This document shows, one piece after another, positions 18,311 to 27,480 of a DNA stretch of 64,000 nucleotides; the first letter of the stretch is position 1; each line of letters starts with the position of its first letter. Position numbers and translations under genes: made by a program. The notes under the pieces are model-generated. The model made no database searches. It saw only the letters and a list, made by a program, of their open reading frames with translations, and was not told where the DNA came from. The stretch is from Spirochaetota bacterium (GTDB lineage Bacteria > Spirochaetota > UBA12135 > COTS27 > JAFLEE01): the NCBI GenBank assembly GCA_017302015.1, contig JAFLEE010000005.1, positions 52,657-116,656 on the forward strand, given 5' to 3'.

Positions 18311-19393
18311 ATGGACCATCCCAGCGCGGTCTCCCTCGTCCCCTGCCCCCACTACGAACGGGAGCGCGTGTTCGAGGCCGTCCGCCGCGCGGTCGACCTC
18401 GTCGGCGGCATGGGCCGCTTCGTCAAGCCCGGCGACCCGGTGCTCCTGAAGGCGAACCTGACGTCCATCCGCATCCCGGCCTCGTGCACCCACCCCTTCG
18501 TCGTCGGCGCCGTGGCCCGCCTCGCCCGCGAGGCCGGGGGCGAGGTCCTCATCGCCGATGCCATTCCCGAGCACCTTGGGGGGCTTTGGCAACGCGTCTG
18601 GACCCAGGTGGAGGATCGCCTCAAGGGGCTGGATTACGATGCGGCCAGCGGCTTCATCGAAAAACTCCAGGCCCTGGAAGACCCCCACGGGGTCCTCGGC
18701 CTCGTTCCCCCCGGCGCGAGCCTGCCGCTCTTCACCGAGGCCGACCTGGGCAGCGAGGCGCTGGTGCGGGAGCAGCTCACCCGCGTCGAGTACCTCGACG
18801 AGGCCGAACGCGTGGGCGCGCGCTGCGTGGCCCTCGATGCCCTCCCCCGCCGTGAGGTGCCGCGGCCCGACGGGGTCTTCCTCAAGCGCGTGCTGCTCAC
18901 CGAGCTCCTCACCCCGAAGACCGTGCTCCTCAACGTGCCGCGGCTGAAGACCCATAACCTCATGGGCTATACCGGCGCCGTGAAGAATTGCTTCGGCCTG
19001 GTGCCCGGCTCGCGACGCGGCCGATACCACGAACTCTCCCGCCTCGCGGGCTGCATGGCCGAGATGTTCATCGACATCTACGGCCTCGCACGCCCCGCGC
19101 TTTCGGTGATGGACGGGGTAATCGGCATGGAGGGCGACGGCCCCATCGACGGCGACATGCGCGCCATCGGCCTCATCGCCGCCTCGGCGGATGGCGTGGC
19201 CCTCGACGCGGTCTGCGGCTCGGTCATCGGCCTCGAGCCGGGGGAAGTGCCCACCACGAAGGCCGGCGCGGCCCGCGGCCTGGGCGTGGCGGACCTCTCG
19301 AAAATCCCGCTCCCCGGCGAGGCGATCCAGCGTTTCCGCATTTCCGACTTCAAACGGCCGCCGGCGAAATGCGTGCGGCGGCGGGCTGGATAA
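18311..19393 (+). CDS. DUF362 domain protein
   Basis: 360 residues with the DUF362 pattern: DPVLLKANL near 47, NVPRLKTHNLMGYTGAVKN (about 220-238), MDGVIGMEGDGP (about 268-279) and DAVCGSVIGL. Many family members carry a C-terminal 4Fe-4S ferredoxin domain; here only scattered Cys are present, so this is the short form. The function of DUF362 is not established. No ribosome site; a TATGAT ends 5 bases before the ATG. The DUF2264-like gene follows 74 bases downstream and may share the transcript. Confidence 0.85.
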   Translation: MDHPSAVSLVPCPHYERERVFEAVRRAVDLVGGMGRFVKPGDPVLLKANLTSIRIPASCTHPFVVGAVARLAREAGGEVLIADAIPEHLGGLWQRVWTQVEDRLKGLDYDAASGFIEKLQALEDPHGVLGLVPPGASLPLFTEADLGSEALVREQLTRVEYLDEAERVGARCVALDALPRREVPRPDGVFLKRVLLTELLTPKTVLLNVPRLKTHNLMGYTGAVKNCFGLVPGSRRGRYHELSRLAGCMAEMFIDIYGLARPALSVMDGVIGMEGDGPIDGDMRAIGLIAASADGVALDAVCGSVIGLEPGEVPTTKAGAARGLGVADLSKIPLPGEAIQRFRISDFKRPPAKCVRRRAG

Positions 19394-19467
19394 AGCTTGG
19401 CGCAAAATATATTCTCCCGGCGAAGCGTCGCCCATAGGCCGAGCGGAAAACCAGAGAAGGATTGAGC

Positions 19468-21183
19468 ATGCCCAAAACCTTAGCCCCCGTCTCCGCCCTA
19501 CGGCGCGACCTCTTCTCGTTCGTGCGGGCCCAGACCGGGTCCTTCGTCTCGCGCTACGCGCCGGGGTTCAAAATCCCCGCCTATCTCGCGGGCTACCCGG
19601 TGAGCACCGCCGATGCCATGCCCCTCTTGAAGCTCGTTTCCTGGCTCGGGAAGCGGGGGGAAAAGACGGTGGCGGGCGTTCCCGTGGAGACGGCCACCCA
19701 GCGGCTCTTGCGCCAGATCGACGGCCCCTCCATGGAAGTCTTTAATTCCTTCACGCTCAGTGAACTCCTCCTGGCCGCGGGGCCCTTCGAGGGGAATCCC
19801 CTGCTCGCCGGCTTCACCGACGCGGAGCGCCGGAACGTGGCCGAGGGCTGCGATTCCAGCCATATCCGCATGCAGAACGGGAAACCCCTGGGCGGCAGGC
19901 CGAATAATTATTGGGGCGTGCTGGCCCGCTGCGAGTGGGGGCGCCTGCAATTGGGGCTCATCCGCGACCGCACCCTCTTCGACGAATGCCTGGGCAAGGT
20001 CAAGGAGTTCCTCGCCCTCAATCCCGAGGGCTTCTGGGACGACCACCAGGAGCGGGCGGGGCGCTACGACATCTACTCCGCCGATGTGCTCGTCTTCCTC
20101 GAACCCCTCTGGCCCGAATTGCGCAAAGACGCCGCGGCGGGGCGGAACCTCGACCGGATGCTGCGCCGCATGATCGCCCTGGGCGAAGCCCTCCCCCTCG
20201 AAGGCGGGATCAGTTGGGCCTGGGGCCGTTCGATCAACGGCCATAGCCAGTCCATGCTCATGGAACTCATGTCCATCGGCCTGCGCGAGGGCTGGGTCGC
20301 CGATCGGCCCCGCGCACTGGCGCTCGTAGCCGAGGGCTCCAAGGCGCTCCAGAAACTCTTCCGCGACGGCTATACCAGCATCCAACGCGACCTCGGCATC
20401 GAGCGCTACCGGCTGGGCTGGCGTATCTTCGAGAGCACCACCGACCTCCTTGGAAAATTCGCCTTCACCGACGATGCGCTCTCGCGCCTCGACCCCGCCG
20501 AGGCCCGCCTCGCGAAGAAACCGAAGTCGCTTTGGCCCGCGCAGGATACGTGGATCCCCTTCGACCCCGACGGCGCGGGGGTGTGGGTTTTCCGCAGCAA
20601 AGACATGGCGTTCCAACTCCCGGTGGTGGCCGCCAACGACCCGGCCAGTTACCTCCCCTTCCCCCACGCGCCGCGGACCTTCGAGAATCCCTGCGATAAT
20701 TTCATCGTCTGCGGCGCGCCCCACCTCCTCCTGGACGGGCGCCAGTACACGAGCCTCGGGCGCCCCGACTCCGTGAAGAAGGAAAAGAACGGCCTCGCCC
20801 TCGTCTATGACCATTGGGTGGCGGCCGATGAGATCCCCTACGGGGGCCATTACATTCCTTTCCTGCCGAAAAAGACCGGTGAGCGCCGCGAACTCCCCGG
20901 CCGCAGGGAAGTGCGCCTACGCGTCTCGGGGCGCACCCTCGTCATCGAAGAGTTCTGGCGCTTCGACGTGCTTCCCGCCGCCGTAGCGCTCGATGTGGCC
21001 GAGGCGAAGTTTCCCCTCGCCCTGAAGGTCGATTGCGCCTCCCCCTACACCCAGAACATGATTCCGGTGGAGGGCCTCACCGATTGGCGGACGGTCTGGG
21101 GCACGGTGAAGCGCGTGCACCAGGTCTCGTTCGAACCCCGCGGGGAGATGCGCTTGACCTGGACGGTGAAGCTCGGCCGCTAA
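19468..21183 (+). CDS. DUF2264-like alpha/alpha-barrel protein
   Basis: 571 residues, no signal peptide, so cytosolic. The N-terminal two thirds look like an alpha/alpha toroid with GGRPNNYWGVLARCEWGRL (about 143-161) and AWGRSINGHSQS (about 251-262), similar to DUF2264 proteins that include GH154 beta-glucuronidases. The C-terminal third is beta-rich (VRLRVSGRTLVIEEFW). Family membership is a moderate call from memory. Start: AAGGA sits 8 bases before this ATG; a TTG two codons earlier is too close to the site. It converges on the next gene with stops overlapping in CTAA. Confidence 0.65.
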   Translation: MPKTLAPVSALRRDLFSFVRAQTGSFVSRYAPGFKIPAYLAGYPVSTADAMPLLKLVSWLGKRGEKTVAGVPVETATQRLLRQIDGPSMEVFNSFTLSELLLAAGPFEGNPLLAGFTDAERRNVAEGCDSSHIRMQNGKPLGGRPNNYWGVLARCEWGRLQLGLIRDRTLFDECLGKVKEFLALNPEGFWDDHQERAGRYDIYSADVLVFLEPLWPELRKDAAAGRNLDRMLRRMIALGEALPLEGGISWAWGRSINGHSQSMLMELMSIGLREGWVADRPRALALVAEGSKALQKLFRDGYTSIQRDLGIERYRLGWRIFESTTDLLGKFAFTDDALSRLDPAEARLAKKPKSLWPAQDTWIPFDPDGAGVWVFRSKDMAFQLPVVAANDPASYLPFPHAPRTFENPCDNFIVCGAPHLLLDGRQYTSLGRPDSVKKEKNGLALVYDHWVAADEIPYGGHYIPFLPKKTGERRELPGRREVRLRVSGRTLVIEEFWRFDVLPAAVALDVAEAKFPLALKVDCASPYTQNMIPVEGLTDWRTVWGTVKRVHQVSFEPRGEMRLTWTVKLGR

Positions 21184-22625
21184 CGGCTAAAGCGCTCCAA
21201 GAGATCCAGGCAGCCCTCTTTGAGCGTATTCGGGTAGTATCCCCACTCGCTTCGGGGAGGGCCGATCCCCTTTTTCCCCTCGGTGGGCAGGGCCCAGACC
21301 GAAACCCCGGCGTAACCCGGGCTGCGGCGCATCCCCGGGTCTCCGTCGAAGACGGCGAGGGCGGCCGATAAAAAATCTTCCATTACATAGGGGGCCTTTT
21401 CACGGGCGCCGCTGGTTCGATGTTCACGGTACTCGTACTCCATCATCGCCGCGGCGAAGGGAAGCCCGAGGAGCCCCGTCGTCCCCGCGGCGGCGCAATC
21501 GGCGATGAAGGGCCGGGCCAGGCGCGCGAACGCCTCGCCGTAGGCCTTGGGTGCCTTCGCCAAATCGTAGGCCATGAGCACGGGCAGGTCGACCACCTGG
21601 AGCACGGGAAAATCCCAGGAACCAAAGGCCGCGCTCACGGGCTTCGACGAAAGGCGCTTCATGGCGACGTAGAAGGGGAATTGGGCCCCGTCGTAGGGCT
21701 CCACATCGAAGTGGGCCCCCGCCGCCGCCTCGAGGCCGTCCACCGCGGCCGCGATCTCGCGGGCAAGGCGCTCCTGCTCCGCCCAGGGCTGGGCGCCGAG
21801 TTTCTTCGCGTCGAGGGCGTCGATATTGGCCCATATCTGCATCCCCGGCAAACGCCCCTGGAACCAGGCGAGACGCTCCCCCTTCAGGGCGCTTAAGGCC
21901 GCCTTCCCGTCGGCGCCCCATGAGATGGAGCCCGCGTAGACGAAGAGATGGCGGATGGGGACGGGGTGGCTTTGGTTATAAGCGCGAAGCCGCGCCACGT
22001 GGGCCTCGGAGGGATCGTAGATCCAAGCGCCGTGCCCCGGTGGCAGCGCCTTTTTTTTCCCCAGGAGCGAGGCGAACTCGGGCCGAGAGACGCGCCCGGG
22101 CACGGGGGCGGCGGACCAGGCGAGGCGACGGAACTCGACCGTGCCTTCCTGGAGGGGGATGGCGTCTTTCACCGTGTGGCTAGCGAGGGTGAAACTCGCG
22201 CTGGAGAGGTTCGACGCGTCGAAGGGACTGAGGCCGAAATCATCGAAGGAGATGCCCACGGCGGTCCACGCGGGGCCCGGGGCCCCGTAGGGCGCCAGAT
22301 CGAGTTTGAGGCGCTTGCCGTCGCGGGTGCGCAGGGTGAGCTGCTTCGGAGCGGGGGCCTCGGCGCTCCGGCGCCACTGGAAACCGAGACTGCGCATGCC
22401 CTCCGCGGAGCCCAGGGCGACCTGGATGCCCGCGTAGGCGTAGCCGATGGCGGGGTGGTCTGGCACGCGGAAACGCGCGGTGACGACCTCGCCGGCGAGG
22501 TCGACCTGGATGGTCGTGAGGCTCGTCTTCGCCTCTTCGCCGTCGCTGAAGGTGCGGAGATCGCCGCGCTCCAAGGCCCATAGCGCCGCGCAAAGGATGA
22601 GGGCAGGGAACAGGGAGGTCTTCAT
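21180..22625 (-). CDS. secreted protein with jelly-roll and putative TIM-barrel domains, unknown
   Basis: 481 residues. Signal peptide MKTSLFPALILCAALWA. An N-terminal beta domain (about 25-190, with FDDFGLSPFDASNLSSASF) resembles carbohydrate-binding jelly rolls. The C-terminal part (about 215-480) has barrel-like segments: RHLFVYAGSISW, MQIWANIDAL, AHFDVEPYDGAQFPFYVAM, PVLMAYDLAKAP. The acidic HFDVEPYD element is where GH18-like or related barrels keep catalytic acids, but the family is not recognised. AAGGAG sits 7 bases before the chosen ATG; upstream in-frame starts lack sites. Confidence 0.65.
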   Translation of the reverse strand: MKTSLFPALILCAALWALERGDLRTFSDGEEAKTSLTTIQVDLAGEVVTARFRVPDHPAIGYAYAGIQVALGSAEGMRSLGFQWRRSAEAPAPKQLTLRTRDGKRLKLDLAPYGAPGPAWTAVGISFDDFGLSPFDASNLSSASFTLASHTVKDAIPLQEGTVEFRRLAWSAAPVPGRVSRPEFASLLGKKKALPPGHGAWIYDPSEAHVARLRAYNQSHPVPIRHLFVYAGSISWGADGKAALSALKGERLAWFQGRLPGMQIWANIDALDAKKLGAQPWAEQERLAREIAAAVDGLEAAAGAHFDVEPYDGAQFPFYVAMKRLSSKPVSAAFGSWDFPVLQVVDLPVLMAYDLAKAPKAYGEAFARLARPFIADCAAAGTTGLLGLPFAAAMMEYEYREHRTSGAREKAPYVMEDFLSAALAVFDGDPGMRRSPGYAGVSVWALPTEGKKGIGPPRSEWGYYPNTLKEGCLDLLERFSR

Positions 22626-22725
22626 GGCGGGCTCCTTCCGGGAGCGCGATTGTGGCATCCCCCGCTCCCATCCTGCCACCCGGAGGCGATCGCCGCGGGT
22701 CTCCATTGGCCTTCCATTGGGGAAT

Positions 22726-22755
22726 TTGGAAAATCCAAGGAGGGCGGGATACAAT
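22726..22755 (+). promoter_or_regulatory. promoter of the SGNH hydrolase
   Basis: TTGGAA (22726-22731), 18-base spacer, TACAAT (22750-22755); leader of about 32 bases with GAGG before the ATG at 22794. Confidence 0.5.
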
Positions 22756-22793
22756 TCAATGCTCCCTTAAATCGCCCCATCTGCGAGGCACCC

Positions 22794-23465
22794 ATGAACC
22801 GTTCCCTCCGTTTGGCCCTCCTCGCCGCGCTCTTCCTGGCGGCCGCGCTTCCCGCGGCGACCAACCGGTGGGAGGGAGAGATCAGCAATTATCTCCGACG
22901 CGACGCCACCACCCCGCCGACGAAGGGCGGCATCCTCTTCGTCGGGAGCTCCACCATCCGCATGTGGCGCACGGCCACCAACGATTTCCTCCCGCTCCCC
23001 GTGATCAACCGGGGCTTCGGCGGGTCGTCCTTCAAGGATCTCCTCTTCTTCATGGACACCATCGTGCTCCCCTACGAACCCAAGGTCTTGGTGGTGTACG
23101 AGGGCGACAACGACCTCGGCTCGTCCAATAGCGTCGCGGCGACGGTCGTCTCCAACGCCAAGCTCTTCGCCCTGCGCGTCCACGCCGCCCTCCCCGAGGC
23201 GAAGATCTTCTACCTCTCCATCAAGCCCAGCCTCAAGCGCGCCGCGCGTTGGGAAGAGATGTCCAAGGCCAACGCCCTCATCGCCGAATGGGCGAAGACC
23301 GACCCCCGCCTCGGCACCATCGATATCGGCCCCCTCATCCGGGGCGCCGACGGCGAACCCGACCCGTCTCTCTTCGCCTCCGACGGGCTGCACCTCAATA
23401 AAGACGGGTACGCACGCCTCAACGCCCATGTCCGCCCGATCCTCGAGGCCGCCTACAAACCGTAA
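22794..23465 (+). CDS. secreted SGNH/GDSL-type hydrolase
   Basis: 223 residues. Signal peptide ends ALPAAT. SGNH blocks are visible: block I FVGSSTIRMW (nucleophile Ser53), block II NRGFGGSS (oxyanion Gly77), block III GDND (Asn107), block V ASDGLHLN with the Asp-His pair near 205. This is the family of GDSL esterases, such as carbohydrate acetylesterases and lysophospholipases. Among glycosidases, sugar deacetylation is the likely role (inference). GAGG lies 7 bases before this ATG. A strong terminator follows immediately. Confidence 0.88.
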   Translation: MNRSLRLALLAALFLAAALPAATNRWEGEISNYLRRDATTPPTKGGILFVGSSTIRMWRTATNDFLPLPVINRGFGGSSFKDLLFFMDTIVLPYEPKVLVVYEGDNDLGSSNSVAATVVSNAKLFALRVHAALPEAKIFYLSIKPSLKRAARWEEMSKANALIAEWAKTDPRLGTIDIGPLIRGADGEPDPSLFASDGLHLNKDGYARLNAHVRPILEAAYKP

Positions 23466-23467
23466 GG

Positions 23468-23496
23468 CCCCTCCGGGTTTCATCGGAGGGGTTTTT
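23468..23496 (+). terminator. rho-independent terminator
   Basis: CCCCTCCG stem, 8-base loop GGTTTCAT, CGGAGGGG, then five T. It begins 2 bases after the SGNH stop codon. Confidence 0.9.
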
Positions 23497-23506
23497 CTGC
23501 TACGAT
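23478..23506 (+). promoter_or_regulatory. promoter of GH36 gene nested in the terminator
   Basis: TTTCAT in the terminator loop (23478-23483), 17-base spacer, extended -10 TGC-TACGAT (23501-23506), then 6 bases to the ATG at 23513. The -35 is weak; the TGn element would compensate. Confidence 0.5.
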
Positions 23507-23512
23507 GGCCCC

Positions 23513-25513
23513 ATGCAAACCCACGAGTTCCAGGGCGCCCGCGCTTCCTTCGACGGAAAATTCCTAGACCTGTCCTGCGGCGGCCTCCAGCGCCGCATCG
23601 ATTTCGCCGGCGGCGTGCCGATTGCCGGCCCACTCACCGACCGCTTGAGCCCCTCGGTCTGGCCACGCAAGCCCGTCTCCCCCGTGCCCCTGTTCCGCCT
23701 TCCCGGCGTCTCCCTTTCAGCGCCGAAGCTTGAAATCACCATGGGCCATGGGGCGCCGTTCCCGGGCGCCATGGAAACCCTCCGGGTCGAAGCCCGCCTC
23801 GTCGAGGGCGCCGCGCGCCTCCGCCTCGTCTTTGAACTCTTCCCCGGCTTCAGTGCCCTGCGCACCCAGGCCTTCGTGGCCGCAGCGCCGAGCGCGGCCG
23901 CGGCGGCGCAAGCCAGGGGCCCCGCGGCTCCCCTCGAGACCGACCCCGCCAAACTCCGCGAAGCCGAGGAGGACTGGGCCGACGCCATTTCCCTGGGCCT
24001 GCCGCACCTCAAGGTCCGCCCCGTCCTCCTCTGGGACCGCTCCGACGAGCACGACCAACTCGTCGACGAGGGCCTGCGCCTCTGCCATCCCATCCGCCGG
24101 GAAAACTTCGACGGGAACCTTTTCCTATTGGAGGACCACCTGGGGGGGAGCGGCCTCCTCCTCGCCAAGGAGGGCCCGACGCCCGAGGGGCAACTCTCCC
24201 GCCGCGGCGGCGACCTCGTCCTCATCCCCACGGGGAGCGCGCGCCTCTCCGGCACGGGCCTCGACCCGACCGTTTATGACCCCGCCCTCGAACAGGCCGC
24301 CTACGGGTGGACGATCCTCGCCGGGCCGGCCGCGGGGCTTCGCGCGGAGTACCGCCGGCTCCAGGCGCGGCGTTCCCGGGTGGAGGGCCGCCCCGCGCGG
24401 TTTTCCATGAGCAATACCTGGGGGGACCGCAACCGCGACGCGGCGCTGAACGAGGCCTTCATGCTCCGGGAGATCGACGCGGCCGCCGGGGCGGGCGCCG
24501 ACATGATCATGATCGACGACGGTTGGCAGACGGGGCGCACCGCCAATAGCGCCCTGGCGACGGGGGGCGTCTGGGAGAATTATTGGGAAACCCAGCCCGA
24601 TTTCTGGACGCCCGATACGGGAAAATTTCCCCGAGGCCTGGAACCCCTCGTCGAAGCCGCCCGAGAGCGCGGCTCGACCCTCGCCCTTTGGTACTCCCCC
24701 GATTCCAGCAAGCACTTCGTTAATTGGGAGCGCGACGCCGGGGCCCTCCTGGCCCTCCACCGCCGCTACGGGATCTCGGCGTTCAAACTCGACGGCATCC
24801 ACCTGCGCAGCAAGATCGGCGAGGCCCACCTCGAGCGGCTCTTCGCGGCCATCCACCGGGAGGCGCCACGGGTCGTCCTCTGCCTCGACGTCACCGCCCA
24901 GATCCGCCCCGGCTTCCTCCCCTGGCCCGAGCACGTGCACCTCTTCGTGGAGAACCGCTACACCGATTGGGGCAATTACCATCCCCACCGCACCCTGCGC
25001 ACCCTTTGGCAACTGGGCCGTTGGCTCCCCGCCGCGCGGCTCCAGATGGAGATCCTCAACCCGCGGCGCTGCCCCGAAAAATACGAGGGCGACGAACTCC
25101 GCCCCATGAAGTACGGCATGAAGTACGTGGCCGCCACCGCCGCCCTCGCCCAACCCCTCCTGTGGATGGAAGTGCAGCATCTCGCCGAAAGCGACCGCCG
25201 GGATCTCGGCGAAGTGCTCTCCGCCCTGAAGCCCCTCTTCGCCAAGGACCCCGAGATCGAGCCCATCGGCGAACTCCCCGACGGCACCTCGTGGACGGGA
25301 TTCCGCCTGCGAAGCGACGGGGCGGAGCAGCTCCTCGTGTTCCGCGAATGGAACGATCGGAAGGCCTTCTCGTTGGAGGGGGATTTCCCGAGCGGGGCGC
25401 GGCTGCTGCTTTCCAATCGGCCTGGCGCCGAATGCCGCATCGTCAAGACGGCAGGGGGCCTCGAGCTCGCTTTGGACCAGCCGGCCTCCTTCGCGCTTTG
25501 GGAATTGGGCTAA
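23513..25513 (+). CDS. GH36-type alpha-galactosidase
   Basis: 666 residues, no signal peptide. An N-terminal beta domain (about 1-290) precedes a TIM barrel with MIDDGWQ (Asp335-Asp336) and FKLDGIH (Asp427, the expected nucleophile of clan GH-D), then ENRYTDWGNYHPHRTLR and a C-terminal beta domain. Clan GH-D enzymes hydrolyse alpha-galactosides with retention; the exact subgroup and the acid/base Asp could not be fixed by eye. Leaderless start: the -10 ends 6 bases before ATG with no ribosome site. Cytosolic location with GH2 and GH4 neighbours suggests it acts on imported oligosaccharides. Confidence 0.82.
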   Translation: MQTHEFQGARASFDGKFLDLSCGGLQRRIDFAGGVPIAGPLTDRLSPSVWPRKPVSPVPLFRLPGVSLSAPKLEITMGHGAPFPGAMETLRVEARLVEGAARLRLVFELFPGFSALRTQAFVAAAPSAAAAAQARGPAAPLETDPAKLREAEEDWADAISLGLPHLKVRPVLLWDRSDEHDQLVDEGLRLCHPIRRENFDGNLFLLEDHLGGSGLLLAKEGPTPEGQLSRRGGDLVLIPTGSARLSGTGLDPTVYDPALEQAAYGWTILAGPAAGLRAEYRRLQARRSRVEGRPARFSMSNTWGDRNRDAALNEAFMLREIDAAAGAGADMIMIDDGWQTGRTANSALATGGVWENYWETQPDFWTPDTGKFPRGLEPLVEAARERGSTLALWYSPDSSKHFVNWERDAGALLALHRRYGISAFKLDGIHLRSKIGEAHLERLFAAIHREAPRVVLCLDVTAQIRPGFLPWPEHVHLFVENRYTDWGNYHPHRTLRTLWQLGRWLPAARLQMEILNPRRCPEKYEGDELRPMKYGMKYVAATAALAQPLLWMEVQHLAESDRRDLGEVLSALKPLFAKDPEIEPIGELPDGTSWTGFRLRSDGAEQLLVFREWNDRKAFSLEGDFPSGARLLLSNRPGAECRIVKTAGGLELALDQPASFALWELG

Positions 25514-25589
25514 AGCGGGCCCCGCCGCGCGGGCCTCGGGTGCGACCCTTCCCGATTTTTGGGGAAAGATTCGAAGCGCAATCGAGATC

Positions 25590-27341
25590 TTATCCCGAAA
25601 ACCAGTAGCGTCTAGGCTGGACCGGTAAATTTCCCGAAGGTTCTCCGGGGAACTTCGCGAATACCGAGCGCACCGCCTCCAGGGCCAGTTTCGGACGGCG
25701 GTATTCATCGAGTAGACCGGCATAATTGACCCCATTGGGCTTTCCGCGTACCTCGCCCGAGGGGCCGTAGGACCTGGAATCCACGAATTGCCAGAGGGTC
25801 ACCCCGCAATAGCGGGCGTCGGAGAGCACGGCGCGTGCCGCCTCGGCCATATAGTCGGCCTGGAACTCCTCGGACCATTGGGCCCGGGCGGGATGGTGCA
25901 TGCCGTAGATCCCGCACGCCCCGATCTCCGAGATGAGGAGCGGCTTCCGCGACCAGGGGGCCTTGGAGAAGAAGGCGGACTCCGCGGCGATGCGCGGCGC
26001 GATGCGCGATACCGCGGGCTCGTTCCAATCCAATTCGCTGAACCAACCGGGATAGAGGTTGAGGGAAATCACGTCGACGAAATCGAAGCAGCGGTCCCGC
26101 TGGACGTGGTTGGAGGCGAAACTCACCAGGCGCGTGGGATCCTCGGCCTTGATGAGCGCGAAGAGGCGCTGGTAGAGCGGGCGCACCTCCTCGGCGAAGG
26201 AATCGGATTCGTTGAGGAAGCCCCAGAAGATGAGGGAGGGATGGTTGACGCCGCGGACCACCATGCGCCGGGTTTCCTCCGCGATGGCGTCGGCCACCGC
26301 GGGCTTCACCAATTCCTTCGCGCGGATCTGCCAACCCAGGCTTTCCTCCCAGGCGAGGAGCCCCGTCTCGTCGCAGAGGTCGAAGAAGAGGGGGTCCTGG
26401 GGATAGTGCACCGAGCGGACGAAATTGGCCCCCAGGCGCCGCAGCTGCTGGAGATCTTCGACCATGATGGGGAGCGGCACGGCGGCCCCGAATTGGGGGT
26501 GGGTCTCGTGCCGGTTGACCCCGCGCAGGCGCAGGGGCTTGCCGTTGAGGAGCAGTTCCGTGCCGCGGGTTTCGATGGTCCGAAGTCCGAATCGTTCCAC
26601 GATCGTGTCGCCTGCGACGGTCACACGCACGGTGCGCAAGCGAGGCGATTCGGGCGACCAGGGGGCCTTGTCGGAAAGGGTGTGGGCCCATTTTCCCTTG
26701 CCCGATTCAAGGGCGAGATCCACCACCGAGGCTTCTTCCCCGTCGAATTGCACCTCGCACTGGGCCCGGGGCCCGAGCGTTCCCGAGAGTTCGATCTCGA
26801 GGGACACGCGGCCCGCGGCGAGGTCCGCGGTGGCCACCTTCACCCGTTCCACCCGGGTCTTCGGGAGGCGCGTCACCGAGAGCGTGCGGTAGATCCCCCC
26901 GAAGGCGTAGAAATCGCTATAAGGGGGAAAGAGGGGCATGTTCTCGGGATGGAACCGGTTGTCGAGGGCGATGACGAGTTCGTGGTCCATCCCCGCCGCG
27001 CTCTCGAAATCATAGCGGGCGCCGCTATAGGGCAGGGCGTATTCGCCGATGGCCTTCCCGTCCCACCACAGCTTCCCCGAGAGCCCCATCCCCCCGAGAT
27101 CCAAGCGCAAGGCTTCCTTTTCCGCCGTGGCGAGCGTGACCCTTCGGCGGTAGACGCCGATGCCCCGCTTTCCGTTCCAATCGGGCGTGCTATCGAAACA
27201 ACCCGGCACCGCCATACGGTGCGCGAAACGGAGCTGGGAGGGGTTGAGATCCGCAAGTTCGCCCTTTTCGACCCAGGCGAACTCCCAAATGCCATCGAGC
27301 CAAAGGGTTTGCCGGGAGGGATAATGGGGGTAGGCGTTCAT
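25590..27341 (-). CDS. GH2 beta-glucuronidase/beta-galactosidase
   Basis: 583 residues, close to the beta-glucuronidase length. Sugar-binding domain (about 10-175; WEFAWV, RRRVTLA, FGGIYRTLSV), immunoglobulin-like domain (about 175-265), and TIM barrel (about 270-575) with RGVNRHETHPQFG, the acid/base Asn-Glu in WGFLNES and the nucleophile Glu in LLISEIGACG. All catalytic positions are present. No signal peptide, so cytosolic. It converges on the GH36 gene with 76 bases between stops. Which beta-sugar it takes cannot be told; the NRH motif fits both glucuronidases and galactosidases. Confidence 0.88.
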   Translation of the reverse strand: MNAYPHYPSRQTLWLDGIWEFAWVEKGELADLNPSQLRFAHRMAVPGCFDSTPDWNGKRGIGVYRRRVTLATAEKEALRLDLGGMGLSGKLWWDGKAIGEYALPYSGARYDFESAAGMDHELVIALDNRFHPENMPLFPPYSDFYAFGGIYRTLSVTRLPKTRVERVKVATADLAAGRVSLEIELSGTLGPRAQCEVQFDGEEASVVDLALESGKGKWAHTLSDKAPWSPESPRLRTVRVTVAGDTIVERFGLRTIETRGTELLLNGKPLRLRGVNRHETHPQFGAAVPLPIMVEDLQQLRRLGANFVRSVHYPQDPLFFDLCDETGLLAWEESLGWQIRAKELVKPAVADAIAEETRRMVVRGVNHPSLIFWGFLNESDSFAEEVRPLYQRLFALIKAEDPTRLVSFASNHVQRDRCFDFVDVISLNLYPGWFSELDWNEPAVSRIAPRIAAESAFFSKAPWSRKPLLISEIGACGIYGMHHPARAQWSEEFQADYMAEAARAVLSDARYCGVTLWQFVDSRSYGPSGEVRGKPNGVNYAGLLDEYRRPKLALEAVRSVFAKFPGEPSGNLPVQPRRYWFSG

Positions 27342-27480
27342 GGGGAGGACTCCGTTGGGATGCCTGAAGGATACTCCAACCCGGGCCCCAGGAAAATAGG
27401 GAAATTGGACTTATATGTCATAAATGGAAGCGGCCCACCTCCGTACCCGTGCGCCACCCGCAATCAGCGGTGCCTGTACT

